64,000 bases of DNA, taken from assembly GCF_025141935.1 (NCBI RefSeq), contig NZ_CP081120.1, positions 2,480,001 through 2,544,000 of the forward strand, in the 5' to 3' direction. The position numbers were made by a program, and so were the translations under genes. Each line of letters starts with the position of its first letter. Positions within the stretch are counted from its first letter, which is position 1. Positions 56,332 to 64,000 of the stretch are shown here, in pieces. This DNA is from Sulfitobacter sp. S190 (GTDB lineage Bacteria; Pseudomonadota; Alphaproteobacteria; Rhodobacterales; Rhodobacteraceae). The notes beneath the pieces are model-generated. The model did no database searches. It was not told the DNA's origin and worked only from the letters and a program-made list of their open reading frames with translations.

Positions 56332-57108
56332 ATGGCAGACGTGAATACCATCCGGACAGGTGCCGGCACGCGCGCGGCGTCAATCGACGCAGGCTTGCGC
56401 GCACACATGAGCAAAGTCTACGGAACGATGTCCGTAGGTATGTTGATCACTTTCGCAGCCGCATGGGCGATCTCGGGACTGGCGGTCACGACCGATCCGG
56501 CCGCCGCTTCTGCGCAATTGAGCGCTGACAAATATCTCACCAGCCTCGGCTACGCGATCTACGCATCGCCGCTGAAGTGGGTGATCATGTTCGCCCCATT
56601 GGCCTTCGTCTTCGGCTTCAGCGCCGCAATCAACCGGATCTCCGCCGCGACGGCGCAACTGGTGTTCTACGCCTTTGCCTTCGTGATGGGTCTGTCGATC
56701 AGCTCGATCTTCCTGGTCTACACCGGCGTGTCGATCATTCAGGTGTTCCTTGTGACCTCGATCGCCTTCGCGGGCCTGTCGCTGTGGGGCTACACCACGA
56801 AGAAGGACATCTCCGGCTGGGGCAGCTTCCTGATCATGGGTGTGATCGGCCTGATCGTTGCGTCGATCGTCAGCATCTTCTTCCCCAACCCCGCGCTGAC
56901 ATTCGCGATTTCGGCCATCGGCGTGCTGATCTTCGCCGGTCTGACCGCCTATGACACGCAGCGGATCAAGACGGACTACATCGCGCACGCACAGCACGGT
57001 GACACCGAATGGCTTGGCAAAGCCGCCATCATGGGCGCGCTGAGCCTGTATCTGAACTTCATCAATATGTTCATGATGCTGCTGAGCCTCTTCGGCAACC
57101 GCGAATAA
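56332..57108 (+). CDS. Bax inhibitor-1/YccA family membrane protein
   Basis: 258 residues, seven predicted membrane segments. It begins MADVNTIRTGAGTRAASIDA with GGGAG 6 bases upstream. Family landmarks are VYGTMSVGMLITFAAAWAIS and the final segments GLTAYDTQRIKTDYI and AIMGALSLYLNFINMFMMLL. BI-1/YccA proteins are pH-dependent calcium leak channels or modulators of FtsH. A strong terminator follows. Confidence 0.93.
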   Translation: MADVNTIRTGAGTRAASIDAGLRAHMSKVYGTMSVGMLITFAAAWAISGLAVTTDPAAASAQLSADKYLTSLGYAIYASPLKWVIMFAPLAFVFGFSAAINRISAATAQLVFYAFAFVMGLSISSIFLVYTGVSIIQVFLVTSIAFAGLSLWGYTTKKDISGWGSFLIMGVIGLIVASIVSIFFPNPALTFAISAIGVLIFAGLTAYDTQRIKTDYIAHAQHGDTEWLGKAAIMGALSLYLNFINMFMMLLSLFGNRE

Positions 57109-57129
57109 CGCGCGCCACACCACCGACCC

Positions 57130-57165
57130 AAAGCCCGCCAAGCACATCGCTTCGGCGGGCTTTTT
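57130..57165 (+). terminator. Terminator of the BI-1 gene
   Basis: Perfect 10-bp stem AAAGCCCGCC / GGCGGGCTTT (57130-57139 with 57154-57163) followed by T residues. Confidence 0.9.
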
Positions 57166-57193
57166 CATGGCCTGCCGCCCTGCCCCTGCACGC

Positions 57194-57225
57194 AAAAAAA
57201 ACCGGCCCCCGTGACAGGGGCCGGT
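57194..57225 (-). terminator. Terminator of the gap gene
   Basis: Perfect 9-bp stem ACCGGCCCC / GGGGCCGGT (57201-57209 with 57217-57225), with seven A on the plus side giving a T-run on the minus strand, 30 bp after the gap stop. Confidence 0.92.
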
Positions 57226-57254
57226 CTGCGCAAAAGCGTCCACGCGGGCGTGGC

Positions 57255-58256
57255 TCAGATCAGCTTGCCCATCGCGACGGCGGTGTCCGCCATCCGGTTC
57301 GAAAAGCCCCATTCGTTGTCATACCACGTCAGGATACGCACCATGTTGCCGTCCAGCACCTTGGTCTGGTCCAGGTGGAAGATCGACGAATGCGGGTTGT
57401 GGTTGAAGTCGATGCTGACCATCGGCATGTCCGTATAGCTCAGCACACCCTTCAGCGGACCATCTGCCGCCGCCTTGATCGCGGCGTTGATCTCTTGGAC
57501 GCTTGTGTCCTTGCCCGCCTCGAAGGTCAGATCGACCACGGAAACATTGGGCGTCGGCACACGGATCGCCACACCGTCCAGCTTGCCGTCCAGTTCGGGC
57601 AGCACCAGACCGACGGCCTTGGCCGCACCGGTGGACGTGGGGATCATCGACATCGCCGCCGCGCGGGCGCGGTACAGATCCTTGTGCATCGTGTCCAGCG
57701 TCGGCTGGTCACCGGTGTAGCTGTGCACGGTCGTCATGAACCCCTTGGTGATGCCCACCGCGTCATTCAGGACCTTCGCCACCGGCGCAAGGCAATTGGT
57801 GGTGCACGATGCGTTCGACACGACCAGATCGTCGGAGGTCAGCACATCGTCGTTGACGCCGTAGACGACAGTCTTGTCCGCGCCCTTACCGGGGGCCGAG
57901 ATCAGAACCCGGCTGGAGCCGTTTTCCAGATGCGCCTGACAGGCCTCCTTGCTGGTGAAGATGCCGGTGCACTCCAGCACGACATCCACGTCGCTCCACG
58001 GCAGGTCCGCCGGGTTTCGGATCGCCGTCACCTCGATCGGGCCGCGGCCCGCGTCGATGGTGGTTTCCGTGGTCGTCACCGTGCCGGGAAACAGACCGTG
58101 CACGCTGTCAAAGCGCAGCAGATGGGCATTGGTTTCGACCGGGCCCAGATCGTTGATGGCGACCACTTCGATGTCGGTGCGACCACTTTCGATGATGGCG
58201 CGCAGCACGTTGCGGCCGATACGTCCAAATCCGTTGATGGCTACTTTGACTGTCAT
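57255..58256 (-). CDS. gap: Glyceraldehyde-3-phosphate dehydrogenase, type I
   Basis: 333 residues. The start [20 protein letters not shown] has AGGAG upstream; 49 further codons of open frame are non-coding. The NAD site is GFGRIGRN, and the catalytic Cys is C151 in [17 protein letters not shown]. The C-terminal region reads [18 protein letters not shown]. It is the glycolytic/gluconeogenic enzyme forming 1,3-bisphosphoglycerate. A paralogue elsewhere in such genomes is usual. It is a single gene with its own terminator. Confidence 0.96.
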   Translation of the reverse strand: MTVKVAINGFGRIGRNVLRAIIESGRTDIEVVAINDLGPVETNAHLLRFDSVHGLFPGTVTTTETTIDAGRGPIEVTAIRNPADLPWSDVDVVLECTGIFTSKEACQAHLENGSSRVLISAPGKGADKTVVYGVNDDVLTSDDLVVSNASCTTNCLAPVAKVLNDAVGITKGFMTTVHSYTGDQPTLDTMHKDLYRARAAAMSMIPTSTGAAKAVGLVLPELDGKLDGVAIRVPTPNVSVVDLTFEAGKDTSVQEINAAIKAAADGPLKGVLSYTDMPMVSIDFNHNPHSSIFHLDQTKVLDGNMVRILTWYDNEWGFSNRMADTAVAMGKLI

Positions 58257-58506
58257 GTGTCGTCTCCTGCGAATGTAAATGCGGTACGGCCCGCCACCGC
58301 GCAGGCCGCCCCGTTCGGGCAAACACACACGCGGGCGGATTGGATCCACAACCGGGCCGGGTCTTTCCCGGATACTCCTTTGCGGTTTCGCCCCCGGTGT
58401 CAAGAAAAGATGTTATCGCTAACGGGAAATTGCCGGTGCGGCGTCCGGGGCCGTTCCATTGATCTTTGGCACAGGCCCCGCCACAGTGCAGCGCCAAGGA
58501 GAGACG

Positions 58507-58815
58507 ATGCTGCACCTGCGCCCCTCGTGCGAATTATGTGACCGCGCCCTGCCGCCCGACAGCACGCAGGCGCGGATCTGCAGCTATGAATGCACCTTCT
58601 GCGCCGACTGCGTGCAGACGCGCCTGCACGACGTCTGCCCCAACTGCGGCGGCAATTTCGCGCCCCGCCCGATCCGGCCCAGAACCGCGTGGCGCGACGG
58701 CACCGGCCTGCGCCACCACCCTGCCACGACCAAGGCCGCGCGGTGCACGTGGACAGATGCGGAGATCACCCGCTTTGTCGCCCGCCTGCGCGACACCGCC
58801 CCGCAGGACCGCTAG
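58507..58815 (+). CDS. DUF1272 family Cys-rich protein
   Basis: 102 residues. The start MLHLRPSCELCDRALPPDST is the usual DUF1272 beginning. Cys motifs are CELCD, CSYECTFCADC and CPNCGG, eight Cys in all that probably bind zinc. The C-terminal half (ARCTWTDAEITRFVARLRD) is not part of the minimal family and may be an extension. Function unknown. A 16-bp tandem duplication covers its stop codon. Confidence 0.85.
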   Translation: MLHLRPSCELCDRALPPDSTQARICSYECTFCADCVQTRLHDVCPNCGGNFAPRPIRPRTAWRDGTGLRHHPATTKAARCTWTDAEITRFVARLRDTAPQDR

Positions 58816-58842
58816 CCCCCAGAAACGCTAGCCCCCAGAAAC
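58811..58842 (+). repeat. Perfect 16-bp tandem duplication at a stop codon
   Basis: GCTAGCCCCCAGAAAC occurs twice head to tail (58811-58826 and 58827-58842). The TAG stop of the DUF1272 gene is in the first copy. Confidence 0.9.
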
Positions 58843-58844
58843 GC

Positions 58845-58868
58845 AAAAGACCGCGCTGATGCGCGGCC
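58845..58868 (-). terminator. Terminator of rpmG
   Basis: Minus-strand stem GGCCGCGC-ATCA-GCGCGGTC (58849-58856 with 58861-58868, one G-T pair) followed by TTTT; it lies 29 bp after the rpmG stop. Confidence 0.8.
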
Positions 58869-58897
58869 TTGCAATCGGTCATTGACCAAAGGCGATC

Positions 58898-59065
58898 TTA
58901 CTTGATCTTGCCTTCTTTGTACTCGACGTGCTTGCGCGCAACGGGGTCGTATTTCTTGATGACCATTTTCTCGGTCATGGTGCGTGCGTTTTTCTTGGTG
59001 ACGTAGAAGTGGCCTGTGCCCGCGGACGAGTTCAGACGGATCTTGATCGTGGTTGGCTTAGCCAT
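58898..59065 (-). CDS. rpmG: 50S ribosomal protein L33
   Basis: 55 residues beginning [20 protein letters not shown] and ending [10 protein letters not shown]. Characteristic segments are [14 protein letters not shown] and [13 protein letters not shown]. It lacks the CxxC pairs of zinc-binding L33 forms, so it is the zinc-independent type. AGGAGAAG lies upstream. It is short and stands alone between terminators. Alphaproteobacterial L33 is of this length. Confidence 0.97.
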   Translation of the reverse strand: MAKPTTIKIRLNSSAGTGHFYVTKKNARTMTEKMVIKKYDPVARKHVEYKEGKIK

Positions 59066-59229
59066 GGTATCTTCTCCTGTGCTGCGCGACGCTCACATCC
59101 GTGCCGCGCGCGTAATCTCTGAGGTTTGCGTTCTACTCAGGTCAGCCCCCGAGTCAACCCTGATTTGGCCTCCGCAGCGCGCCCGTGGCGTAAAATCTGC
59201 CGATTTTCCGACAGGCCCGTATTTCATAT

Positions 59230-59616
59230 GTGCGGAAGGCCTGTAAGCCGGATTCTGTCCAAAGGGTTGCCCCTTCTGGATGACCATTCCTCTGACCCTG
59301 CCGTTACCGACAAGGCTACAGCTGCCAACCCGGACCTGCTGGAGCAAAAGAGGCTCCGCCGGTTGCCCGGCACGCGGTCCCTATTTGGCATTGCTCCCGG
59401 TGGGGCTTGCCATGCCGCCCCTGTTGCCAGCGGCGCGGTGGGCTCTTACCCCACCGTTTCACCCTTACTGCCGCCCGGGGGCCGCAGCGGTTTATTTTCT
59501 GTGGCGCTTTCCGTCGGGTTGCCCCGCCCGGGCGTTACCCGGCACCGTTTCTTTCTGGAGTCCGGACTTTCCTCCCCGCGGGTTGCCCCGCAAAGCGGCC
59601 ATCCAGCCTTCCGCAC
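59230..59616 (-). ncRNA. rnpB: RNase P RNA (type A)
   Basis: The RNA component of ribonuclease P, processing tRNA 5' ends. On the minus strand it begins with the P1 stem (TGTGCGGAAGGC, paired with the 3' GCCTTCCGCACA) and shows the universally conserved GAGGAAAGTCCGGACTCC (P4 5' side), AGGGTGAAACGGTGGGGTAA, AGAGCCCACCG and the 3' conserved ACAGAATCCGGCTTACAG. The stretch shows no protein coding. Ends are approximate to within a few bases. Length and shape fit the alphaproteobacterial type A form. Confidence 0.95.
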
Positions 59617-59649
59617 ATGGCGCGAAGTAGCCCCGCACGAGGGGCGCGG

Positions 59650-60315
59650 TCAAGCCCACAGTTCGCGGTGGCCCAGCGGCACGAAGTCGTCCGCACAAAG
59701 CGGCCCCTTGGCCCCGGCGCGGTAGCGCAGGCGCACGGCCGCCAAAAGATCCGCGTCATCCACATCCGCCGTGTACCCCGCCGCACGCGCCGCGCGCCGG
59801 AAAGCGGCCGCATCCACATGCGACGGCCCGTCCGCCGTCCCGCGCGGTGCGGCAAGGCCCCGCGCCTCGAGACGTTCCCAGTCAAACAGCGGACCGGGAT
59901 CGAACTTGCGCCCCGGCGCCATATCCGAATGTCCGATCACGCCCTCGGGCGGAATGTCCCAGCGCGCCATGATTGCGCCCAGCAAATCCTCAAGCGCCGC
60001 CATCTGTTCTTCGGGAAAGCCGCACACCCCGTCGTTGTCGATCTCTATGCCGATGGAGCGTGAATTGATGTCGTCCTGCCCGTGCCATTCACCCGCACCG
60101 GCATGCCACGCCCGCAAGCTCTCGTCCACCAGCGTCAGCAGCGTGCCGTCACGGGCCAGCAGATAGTGGGCGGACACTTCGGCCGCCGGATCACACAGAC
60201 GGGCCGCCGCCGCCTCGGCGCTTTGCATGGCCGTGTAATGCAGCACGATCAGCGATGGCCTCAACCCGTCGCGCCGTGGCCCGCAGTTGGGCGATCGCCC
60301 CGCGTCCGGCGTCAT
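59650..60315 (-). CDS. N-acetylmuramoyl-L-alanine amidase (AmpD-like)
   Basis: 221 residues of the Amidase_2 fold (no signal peptide). Zinc-site motifs are LIVLHYTAMQSAEAAA (His), EVSAHYLLARDG and the C-terminal IGHSDMAPGRKFDPGP. In between, IGIEIDNDG is the catalytic Glu region. Cytosolic AmpD recycles anhydro-muropeptides, and this length and motif set fits that role. The 4-base overlap with the preceding lipoprotein gene suggests co-translation. Confidence 0.92.
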   Translation of the reverse strand: MTPDAGRSPNCGPRRDGLRPSLIVLHYTAMQSAEAAAARLCDPAAEVSAHYLLARDGTLLTLVDESLRAWHAGAGEWHGQDDINSRSIGIEIDNDGVCGFPEEQMAALEDLLGAIMARWDIPPEGVIGHSDMAPGRKFDPGPLFDWERLEARGLAAPRGTADGPSHVDAAAFRRAARAAGYTADVDDADLLAAVRLRYRAGAKGPLCADDFVPLGHRELWA

Positions 60316-61067
60316 CCGTTGCCAGTGCTGCCCGCGACGTTCCGGTACACGCTGGGGTCCCAGGTGCAGGCATAACCGTCACCATCGGGGTCCATCCCCT
60401 TGGGGTCACGCTCCGGCCCGCCTTCGGCCAGAAACGCGATCTGCGCCTGATCCTGATGTTTGAACTGGCCGCAATTGCGGTTGTACTTGGCCGCGGGTGC
60501 GAGGCTGAACCGGCTATAGAGCTTGGTGCCCACAGGATGGCTCGTGGCAAGGGCATAGGCCACGATGTTTGGCCCCGTGGCGGTACGCTCGGGCACCGCC
60601 TGCGGCTGGATCACCTGATACTGCGCGCGGTTGGCGGCGATGCGCTGTGCATCGCTCTCGATGCTGCGCTGGCCGGACACGGCATCGAAGTTATTCTCGC
60701 GGCTGATGCCCGTGGCACTGTCGAGCACCGCAGGCGCGGGATTGGACGGGCTGGCATTGACAGGCGCAACACCGGAATTGGCCGCGGCTGCCGCCTGACG
60801 CGCGGCCGCGTCGGGGTCGGTCTGTGCCAGCACCGCCGATGTCTGGGCCGCTGTCGCCTCCGCCGATCCCGGCGCGGGCAAGGGCTGTGCGCTCACACCG
60901 GCAGGCGCGGGCACGCTGCTCTGGGCGAGCGCGGCATCCCGGTTGGCCCGCTGGGCGTCGAATGTCTGGTCAAAGCCGACACCGAACCGGCTGTCCTCGG
61001 GCTGACCCGGCTGGCAGGCGGCCAACACGGCAACCCCAAGTACTGCAATAGAAATTCGCGCTGTCAT
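60312..61067 (-). CDS. Lipoprotein with a C-terminal Excalibur-type motif
   Basis: 251 residues. The lipoprotein signal MTARISIAVLGVAVLAAC has lipobox LAAC. The mature middle is Ala/Pro/Gln-rich and low-complexity (AQSSVPAPAGVSAQPLPAPG). The C-terminal part (KLYSRFSLAPAAKYNRNCGQ, then GMDPDGDGYACTWDPSVYRN) resembles the Excalibur calcium-binding DxDxDGxxC motif. Probably an envelope protein of unknown role. It sits upstream of the amidase gene on the same strand, so a peptidoglycan-related function is possible but unproven. Confidence 0.8.
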   Translation of the reverse strand: MTARISIAVLGVAVLAACQPGQPEDSRFGVGFDQTFDAQRANRDAALAQSSVPAPAGVSAQPLPAPGSAEATAAQTSAVLAQTDPDAAARQAAAAANSGVAPVNASPSNPAPAVLDSATGISRENNFDAVSGQRSIESDAQRIAANRAQYQVIQPQAVPERTATGPNIVAYALATSHPVGTKLYSRFSLAPAAKYNRNCGQFKHQDQAQIAFLAEGGPERDPKGMDPDGDGYACTWDPSVYRNVAGSTGNG

Positions 61068-61108
61068 CGTTCCATTCTTCCTGCAATGCGGTCAAGCTGG
61101 CGCTCGGT

Positions 61109-62599
61109 TTACCACCATTTGTCGGCCTTGGCCACAAAGCCCGCCGCCCGCTCGAGGGCATAGGCGGAAGACAGCAGATCGGCCTCGGCCCATGGCCGTC
61201 CGATCAGCTGCAGGCCCAGCGGCAGACCGTTGCGGTCAAGCCCCGCAGGCACCGCGATCCCCGGCAGACCGGCGAGGTTCACCGTCACGGTAAAGACATC
61301 GTTGAGGTACATCTTGACCGGATCGGCATCCGCCATTTCGCCCAGACCAAAGGCCGCCGACGGTGTCGCCGGCGTCAGGATGCAATCGATCCCTTGCGCG
61401 AAAACATCCTCGAAGTCCTTCTTGATCAGCGTCCGCACCTTGCGCGCGCGGTTGTAATAGGCGTCGTAGAAACCGGCGGAAAGAACATAGGTCCCGATCA
61501 TCACGCGGCGCTGGACCTCGTCGCCAAACCCTTCGGCGCGGGTCTTTTCGTACATCTCGGTGATCCCGTCGCCCGCGTCCAGCGTGGCACGGCGACCATA
61601 GCGGACACCGTCGTAACGGGCGAGGTTCGATGACGCCTCCGCCGGGGCAATCACGTAATACGCAGGCAGGGCGTATTTCGTGTGGGGCAGCGAAATGTCG
61701 ACAATCTCGGCGCCCGCATCTTTCAGCATCGCGTTGCCATCGGCCCAGAGCTTTTCGATCTCGTCGGGCATCCCGTCCATGCGGTATTCCTTGGGGATGC
61801 CGATCTTCTTGCCCTTTACGTCGCCGGTCAGCGCCGCTTCGAAGTTCGGCACCGCCAGATCGGCGCTGGTGCTGTCCTTGGCGTCATATCCCGCCATCGC
61901 TTCCAGCATGATCGCCGCGTCGCGCACGGATTTGGTCATCGGTCCCGCCTGATCAAGCGATGAGGCAAATGCCACCACGCCCCAGCGCGAACACCGCCCG
62001 TAGGTCGGCTTGATCCCCACGGTGCCTGTAAACGCCGCCGGCTGGCGGATGGACCCGCCCGTGTCGGTGCCGGTCGCCGCCAGACACAGATCGGCGGCCA
62101 CGGCAGACGCCGATCCGCCAGACGATCCGCCCGGTGTCAGCGCCGTGTCCTCGTTGCCGCGGCGCCACGGGTTGACCACATCCCCGTACACGGAGGTCTC
62201 GTTGGACGATCCCATCGCGAATTCGTCCATGTTGAGCTTGCCCAGCATCACCGCGCCCGCATCCGCGAGGTTCTGGCTCACGGTGGATTCGTACTCTGGC
62301 CGGAACCCTTCGAGGATACGGCTGGCGGCCTGGCTCGGCACACCCTTGGTGCAAAACAGGTCCTTGATGCCGATGGGCAAACCGCACATGGCGGGCGCAT
62401 CGGCGTCGGACTTCAGACGCGCATCTGCCGCCTCGGCCCGCTCCATCGCAATCTCGGGGGTGTGATGGACAAACGCATTCAGCGCGCCCGCCCCTTCGAT
62501 CGCGGTCAGGCAGGCCTGCGTCAGCTCCGTGGCGCTGGTATCGCCCTTGCGCAGTGCATCGCGGGCCTCGGCAAGCCCCATCTTGTTGAGATCAGACAT
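61109..62599 (-). CDS. gatA: Asp-tRNA(Asn)/Glu-tRNA(Gln) amidotransferase subunit A
   Basis: 496 residues of the amidase-signature family, which generate ammonia from glutamine to amidate misacylated tRNA. The Lys-Ser-Ser triad appears as [11 protein letters not shown] (Lys), the Gly/Ser-rich [16 protein letters not shown] (catalytic and cis Ser) and [14 protein letters not shown]. The start is the second ATG of an ATGATG pair overlapping the end of gatC. gatB is not in the window. Confidence 0.97.
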   Translation of the reverse strand: MSDLNKMGLAEARDALRKGDTSATELTQACLTAIEGAGALNAFVHHTPEIAMERAEAADARLKSDADAPAMCGLPIGIKDLFCTKGVPSQAASRILEGFRPEYESTVSQNLADAGAVMLGKLNMDEFAMGSSNETSVYGDVVNPWRRGNEDTALTPGGSSGGSASAVAADLCLAATGTDTGGSIRQPAAFTGTVGIKPTYGRCSRWGVVAFASSLDQAGPMTKSVRDAAIMLEAMAGYDAKDSTSADLAVPNFEAALTGDVKGKKIGIPKEYRMDGMPDEIEKLWADGNAMLKDAGAEIVDISLPHTKYALPAYYVIAPAEASSNLARYDGVRYGRRATLDAGDGITEMYEKTRAEGFGDEVQRRVMIGTYVLSAGFYDAYYNRARKVRTLIKKDFEDVFAQGIDCILTPATPSAAFGLGEMADADPVKMYLNDVFTVTVNLAGLPGIAVPAGLDRNGLPLGLQLIGRPWAEADLLSSAYALERAAGFVAKADKWW

Positions 62600-62886
62600 C
62601 ATTCCACCACTTTCGGTACGGCAAAAAATCCTTCGCGCGCGTCCGGCGCGTTCTTGAGCACGGCGTCCTGCTGGTTGCCATCGGTCACCACATCGGCGCG
62701 ACGGGCCAACCGCTGCGGCGTCACGGAGGTCATCGGCTCGACGCCGTCGATGTCCACTTCGCCCAGTTGTCCGATGAAACCGAGGATGGTGTTGAATTCC
62801 TGTGCCAGCCCCGGCAACGCCTCGGGCTCGACCTTGATGCGGGCCAGTTTCGCCACCCGCGCTGCGGTGTTTTCATCAATCGACAT
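62599..62886 (-). CDS. gatC: Asp-tRNA(Asn)/Glu-tRNA(Gln) amidotransferase subunit C
   Basis: 95 residues, beginning [20 protein letters not shown], with the family pattern [20 protein letters not shown] and the closing FFAVPKVVE. GatC stabilises GatA within the GatCAB complex. The start ATG at 62886 is used (AGAGGACA upstream); 18 codons before it are unlikely. It overlaps gatA by the ATGA-type junction. Confidence 0.95.
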   Translation of the reverse strand: MSIDENTAARVAKLARIKVEPEALPGLAQEFNTILGFIGQLGEVDIDGVEPMTSVTPQRLARRADVVTDGNQQDAVLKNAPDAREGFFAVPKVVE

Positions 62887-63048
62887 GCCATGTCCTCTTC
62901 TGCTTGTCCGTCCTCTACCTTTCCCTGCGCATCCCCGCAAGAAGCAACGGGAACACCGCCCTGCCCGACCGCCCGCGGCAGGTTTCCGCTGCCTGCGCCC
63001 GCACTTGGGGTTAAGATGGCGCCGTTATGCGTATGAAAGGGACCGAAG

Positions 63049-63747
63049 ATGAACATTATCTGGCTGGGACACGGCAGTTTTCGCATCGAAACCGGGGATC
63101 AGGTGATCCTCGTTGATCCGTGGCTTTCCGGCAATCCGATGCTGCCGGCAGACCGCCACGCCGATGCCGTCGCCGGGGCCACGCACATCCTCGTGACCCA
63201 CGGCCATTTCGACCACACCGCCGATATCGTCAGCCTGTCGGCGCAAGCCGACATTCCCGTCTCGGGCATGGTCGAGCTTGCCCAGCACCTGCACGCACAG
63301 GGCGCCGTCGAAGGGGCCGCGTTCAACATGGGGGGCACGATCCCCATCGGCACCGGCGCGACGGCCAGCATGGTGCCTGCCTCCCATTCCTCCAGCATCC
63401 CCGTCGGGCAGACCAAACACTACACAGGCTCCGAATCGGGCTTTGTCCTGCGGGCGGAAGGGCGGTGCATCTACCTGTCGGGGGATACCGGTCTGATGGC
63501 CGACATGGGCTGGATCGCCGATTACTTCAAACCCGACGTGGGCATCCTGTCGGCGGGCGGGCACTATACGATGGACATGGAAATGGCCGCCTACGCCTGC
63601 CGGACATGGTTCGATTTCAAACTGGTGATCCCCTGCCACTACCGCACCTTCGACGCGCTCGAGCAATCGGCCGACGCGCTGCGCAACGGCGTGATGCCCG
63701 GCACCACCGTGATCGAACCGCAGGTGATGAAGGCGATCCGGCTCTAG
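63049..63747 (+). CDS. UPF0173-type metal-dependent hydrolase (metallo-beta-lactamase fold)
   Basis: 232 residues. Metal-site motifs are LVDPWLSGNP, THGHFDHTADIVSLS (HxHxDH), YLSGDTGLMADM and a C-terminal VIPCHYRTFDALE. The start MNIIWLGHGSFRIETGDQVI has no strong ribosome site, but ACCGAAG precedes it. UPF0173 members are cytosolic; some hydrolyse small cyclic or lactone substrates, and none is predicted here. It is divergent from gatC and convergent with tadA (4-bp overlap). Confidence 0.9.
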   Translation: MNIIWLGHGSFRIETGDQVILVDPWLSGNPMLPADRHADAVAGATHILVTHGHFDHTADIVSLSAQADIPVSGMVELAQHLHAQGAVEGAAFNMGGTIPIGTGATASMVPASHSSSIPVGQTKHYTGSESGFVLRAEGRCIYLSGDTGLMADMGWIADYFKPDVGILSAGGHYTMDMEMAAYACRTWFDFKLVIPCHYRTFDALEQSADALRNGVMPGTTVIEPQVMKAIRL

Positions 63748-64000
63748 CGCCCGGCGTCCTTGCGGCGCGCCGCGAAAAAGGACCGCAACAACTGCTCCGA
63801 CGGGGCCGCGGCGATATCGTCGAACACCTCGGGCGCGTGGTGGCACTGCGGATGGGCAAAGACCCGCGCGCCCTGCGCCACACCGCCCGATTTCGGATCC
63901 TGCGCGCCGTAATACAGCCGCGCAATCCGGGCATGGGCAATCGCACCCGCACACATCGCGCAGGGCTCCAGCGTGACGTAGAGGTCATGCCCCGTCAGCC
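63744..64000 (-). CDS. tadA: tRNA-specific adenosine deaminase, 3' part (runs off the window)
   Basis: The last 85 codons of TadA, which makes inosine at the wobble position of tRNA-Arg(ACG). Visible are VTLEPCAMCAGAIAHARIAR (second zinc-binding PCxxC motif), LYYGAQDPKSGGVA and the C-terminal FAHPQCHHAPEVFDDIAAA, ending RSFFAARRKDAGR. The N-terminal part with the catalytic HAE lies beyond base 64000. It overlaps the hydrolase stop by 4 bp on the opposite strand. Confidence 0.92.
   Translation of the reverse strand, partial: LTGHDLYVTLEPCAMCAGAIAHARIARLYYGAQDPKSGGVAQGARVFAHPQCHHAPEVFDDIAAAPSEQLLRSFFAARRKDAGR

Noticed and set aside
59126..59725. Open plus-strand frames across 59126-59725
   Set aside because: The region is the RNase P RNA gene on the minus strand with conserved stems and loops; the frames are accidental.

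Overview
The window is a GC-rich chromosomal segment from an alphaproteobacterium of the Rhodobacterales, most likely the marine Roseobacter group. The evidence is the short 450-residue ProS without an editing insertion, an hdaA-ppk-ppx block, a propionyl-CoA carboxylase cluster with a ScfR/PccR-type regulator, a complete bet cluster including choline sulfatase, and many Rhodobacterales-type small families (DUF2937, DUF4174, DUF7218-like). The genus cannot be fixed from sequence alone. Coding density is high, many neighbours overlap by 4 bases, and long antisense open frames are common because of the base composition.

Layout. 1-3735 (minus strand): the 5' part of a LolC/E-type lipoprotein-export permease, a DUF2937 protein, a periplasmic PQQ-type sugar dehydrogenase and proS. 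3796-8779: pepT, split into two in-frame pieces by a 3728-bp insertion. The insertion (4227-7954) is an IS1-family-like element with perfect 21-bp terminal inverted repeats and an 8-bp target duplication. Besides its DDE transposase it carries AT-richer cargo: a HigA-like/ImmA-IrrE protease fusion, a co-directional 160-residue protein of unknown type, an Abi-like HEPN protein and a 72-residue basic protein. A third, incomplete copy of the terminal repeat lies just behind the transposase, which suggests how the cargo was captured. This is the most interesting object in the window.

9004-20047: a fasciclin protein, a TPR sulfotransferase, an AI-2E family permease, hdaA, ppk and ppx (replication control and polyphosphate), then a minus-strand run of small enzymes (EEP nuclease, TerB/DjlA-like protein, GNAT, glyoxalase-like). 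20044-32432: propionate/methylmalonyl-CoA metabolism. pccB, a set of small (mostly envelope) proteins, pccA, a sulfotransferase-like gene and scpA are on the minus strand. An MFS exporter and the regulator gene are on the plus strand. GCAAA motifs repeated at 8-bp spacing occur in front of both pccB and the regulator gene.

32429-40944: a nuclease-family protein, then betA-betB-BCCT transporter-betC-betI for uptake of choline or choline sulfate and conversion to glycine betaine. A perfect 8+8 palindrome precedes betI, and a DMT permease follows. 41400-50125: a small protein with a strong terminator, a YebC-family regulator, two SLC13-type permeases with RCK_C domains flanking a BASS-family permease, and an mgtE / 5-formyl-THF cyclo-ligase / YmdB-type phosphoesterase operon. 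50238-54201: guanine deaminase, an 8-oxoguanine-deaminase-like amidohydrolase, a CAP lipoprotein and a histidinol-phosphatase-type IMPase.

54316-64000: an XRE regulator, a LysR regulator, a BI-1 family membrane protein, gap, a DUF1272 protein, rpmG, the RNase P RNA gene rnpB (minus strand), an AmpD-like amidase, an Excalibur-type lipoprotein, gatCA, a UPF0173 metal-dependent hydrolase and the 3' part of tadA. No tRNA, rRNA or CRISPR array was recognised.
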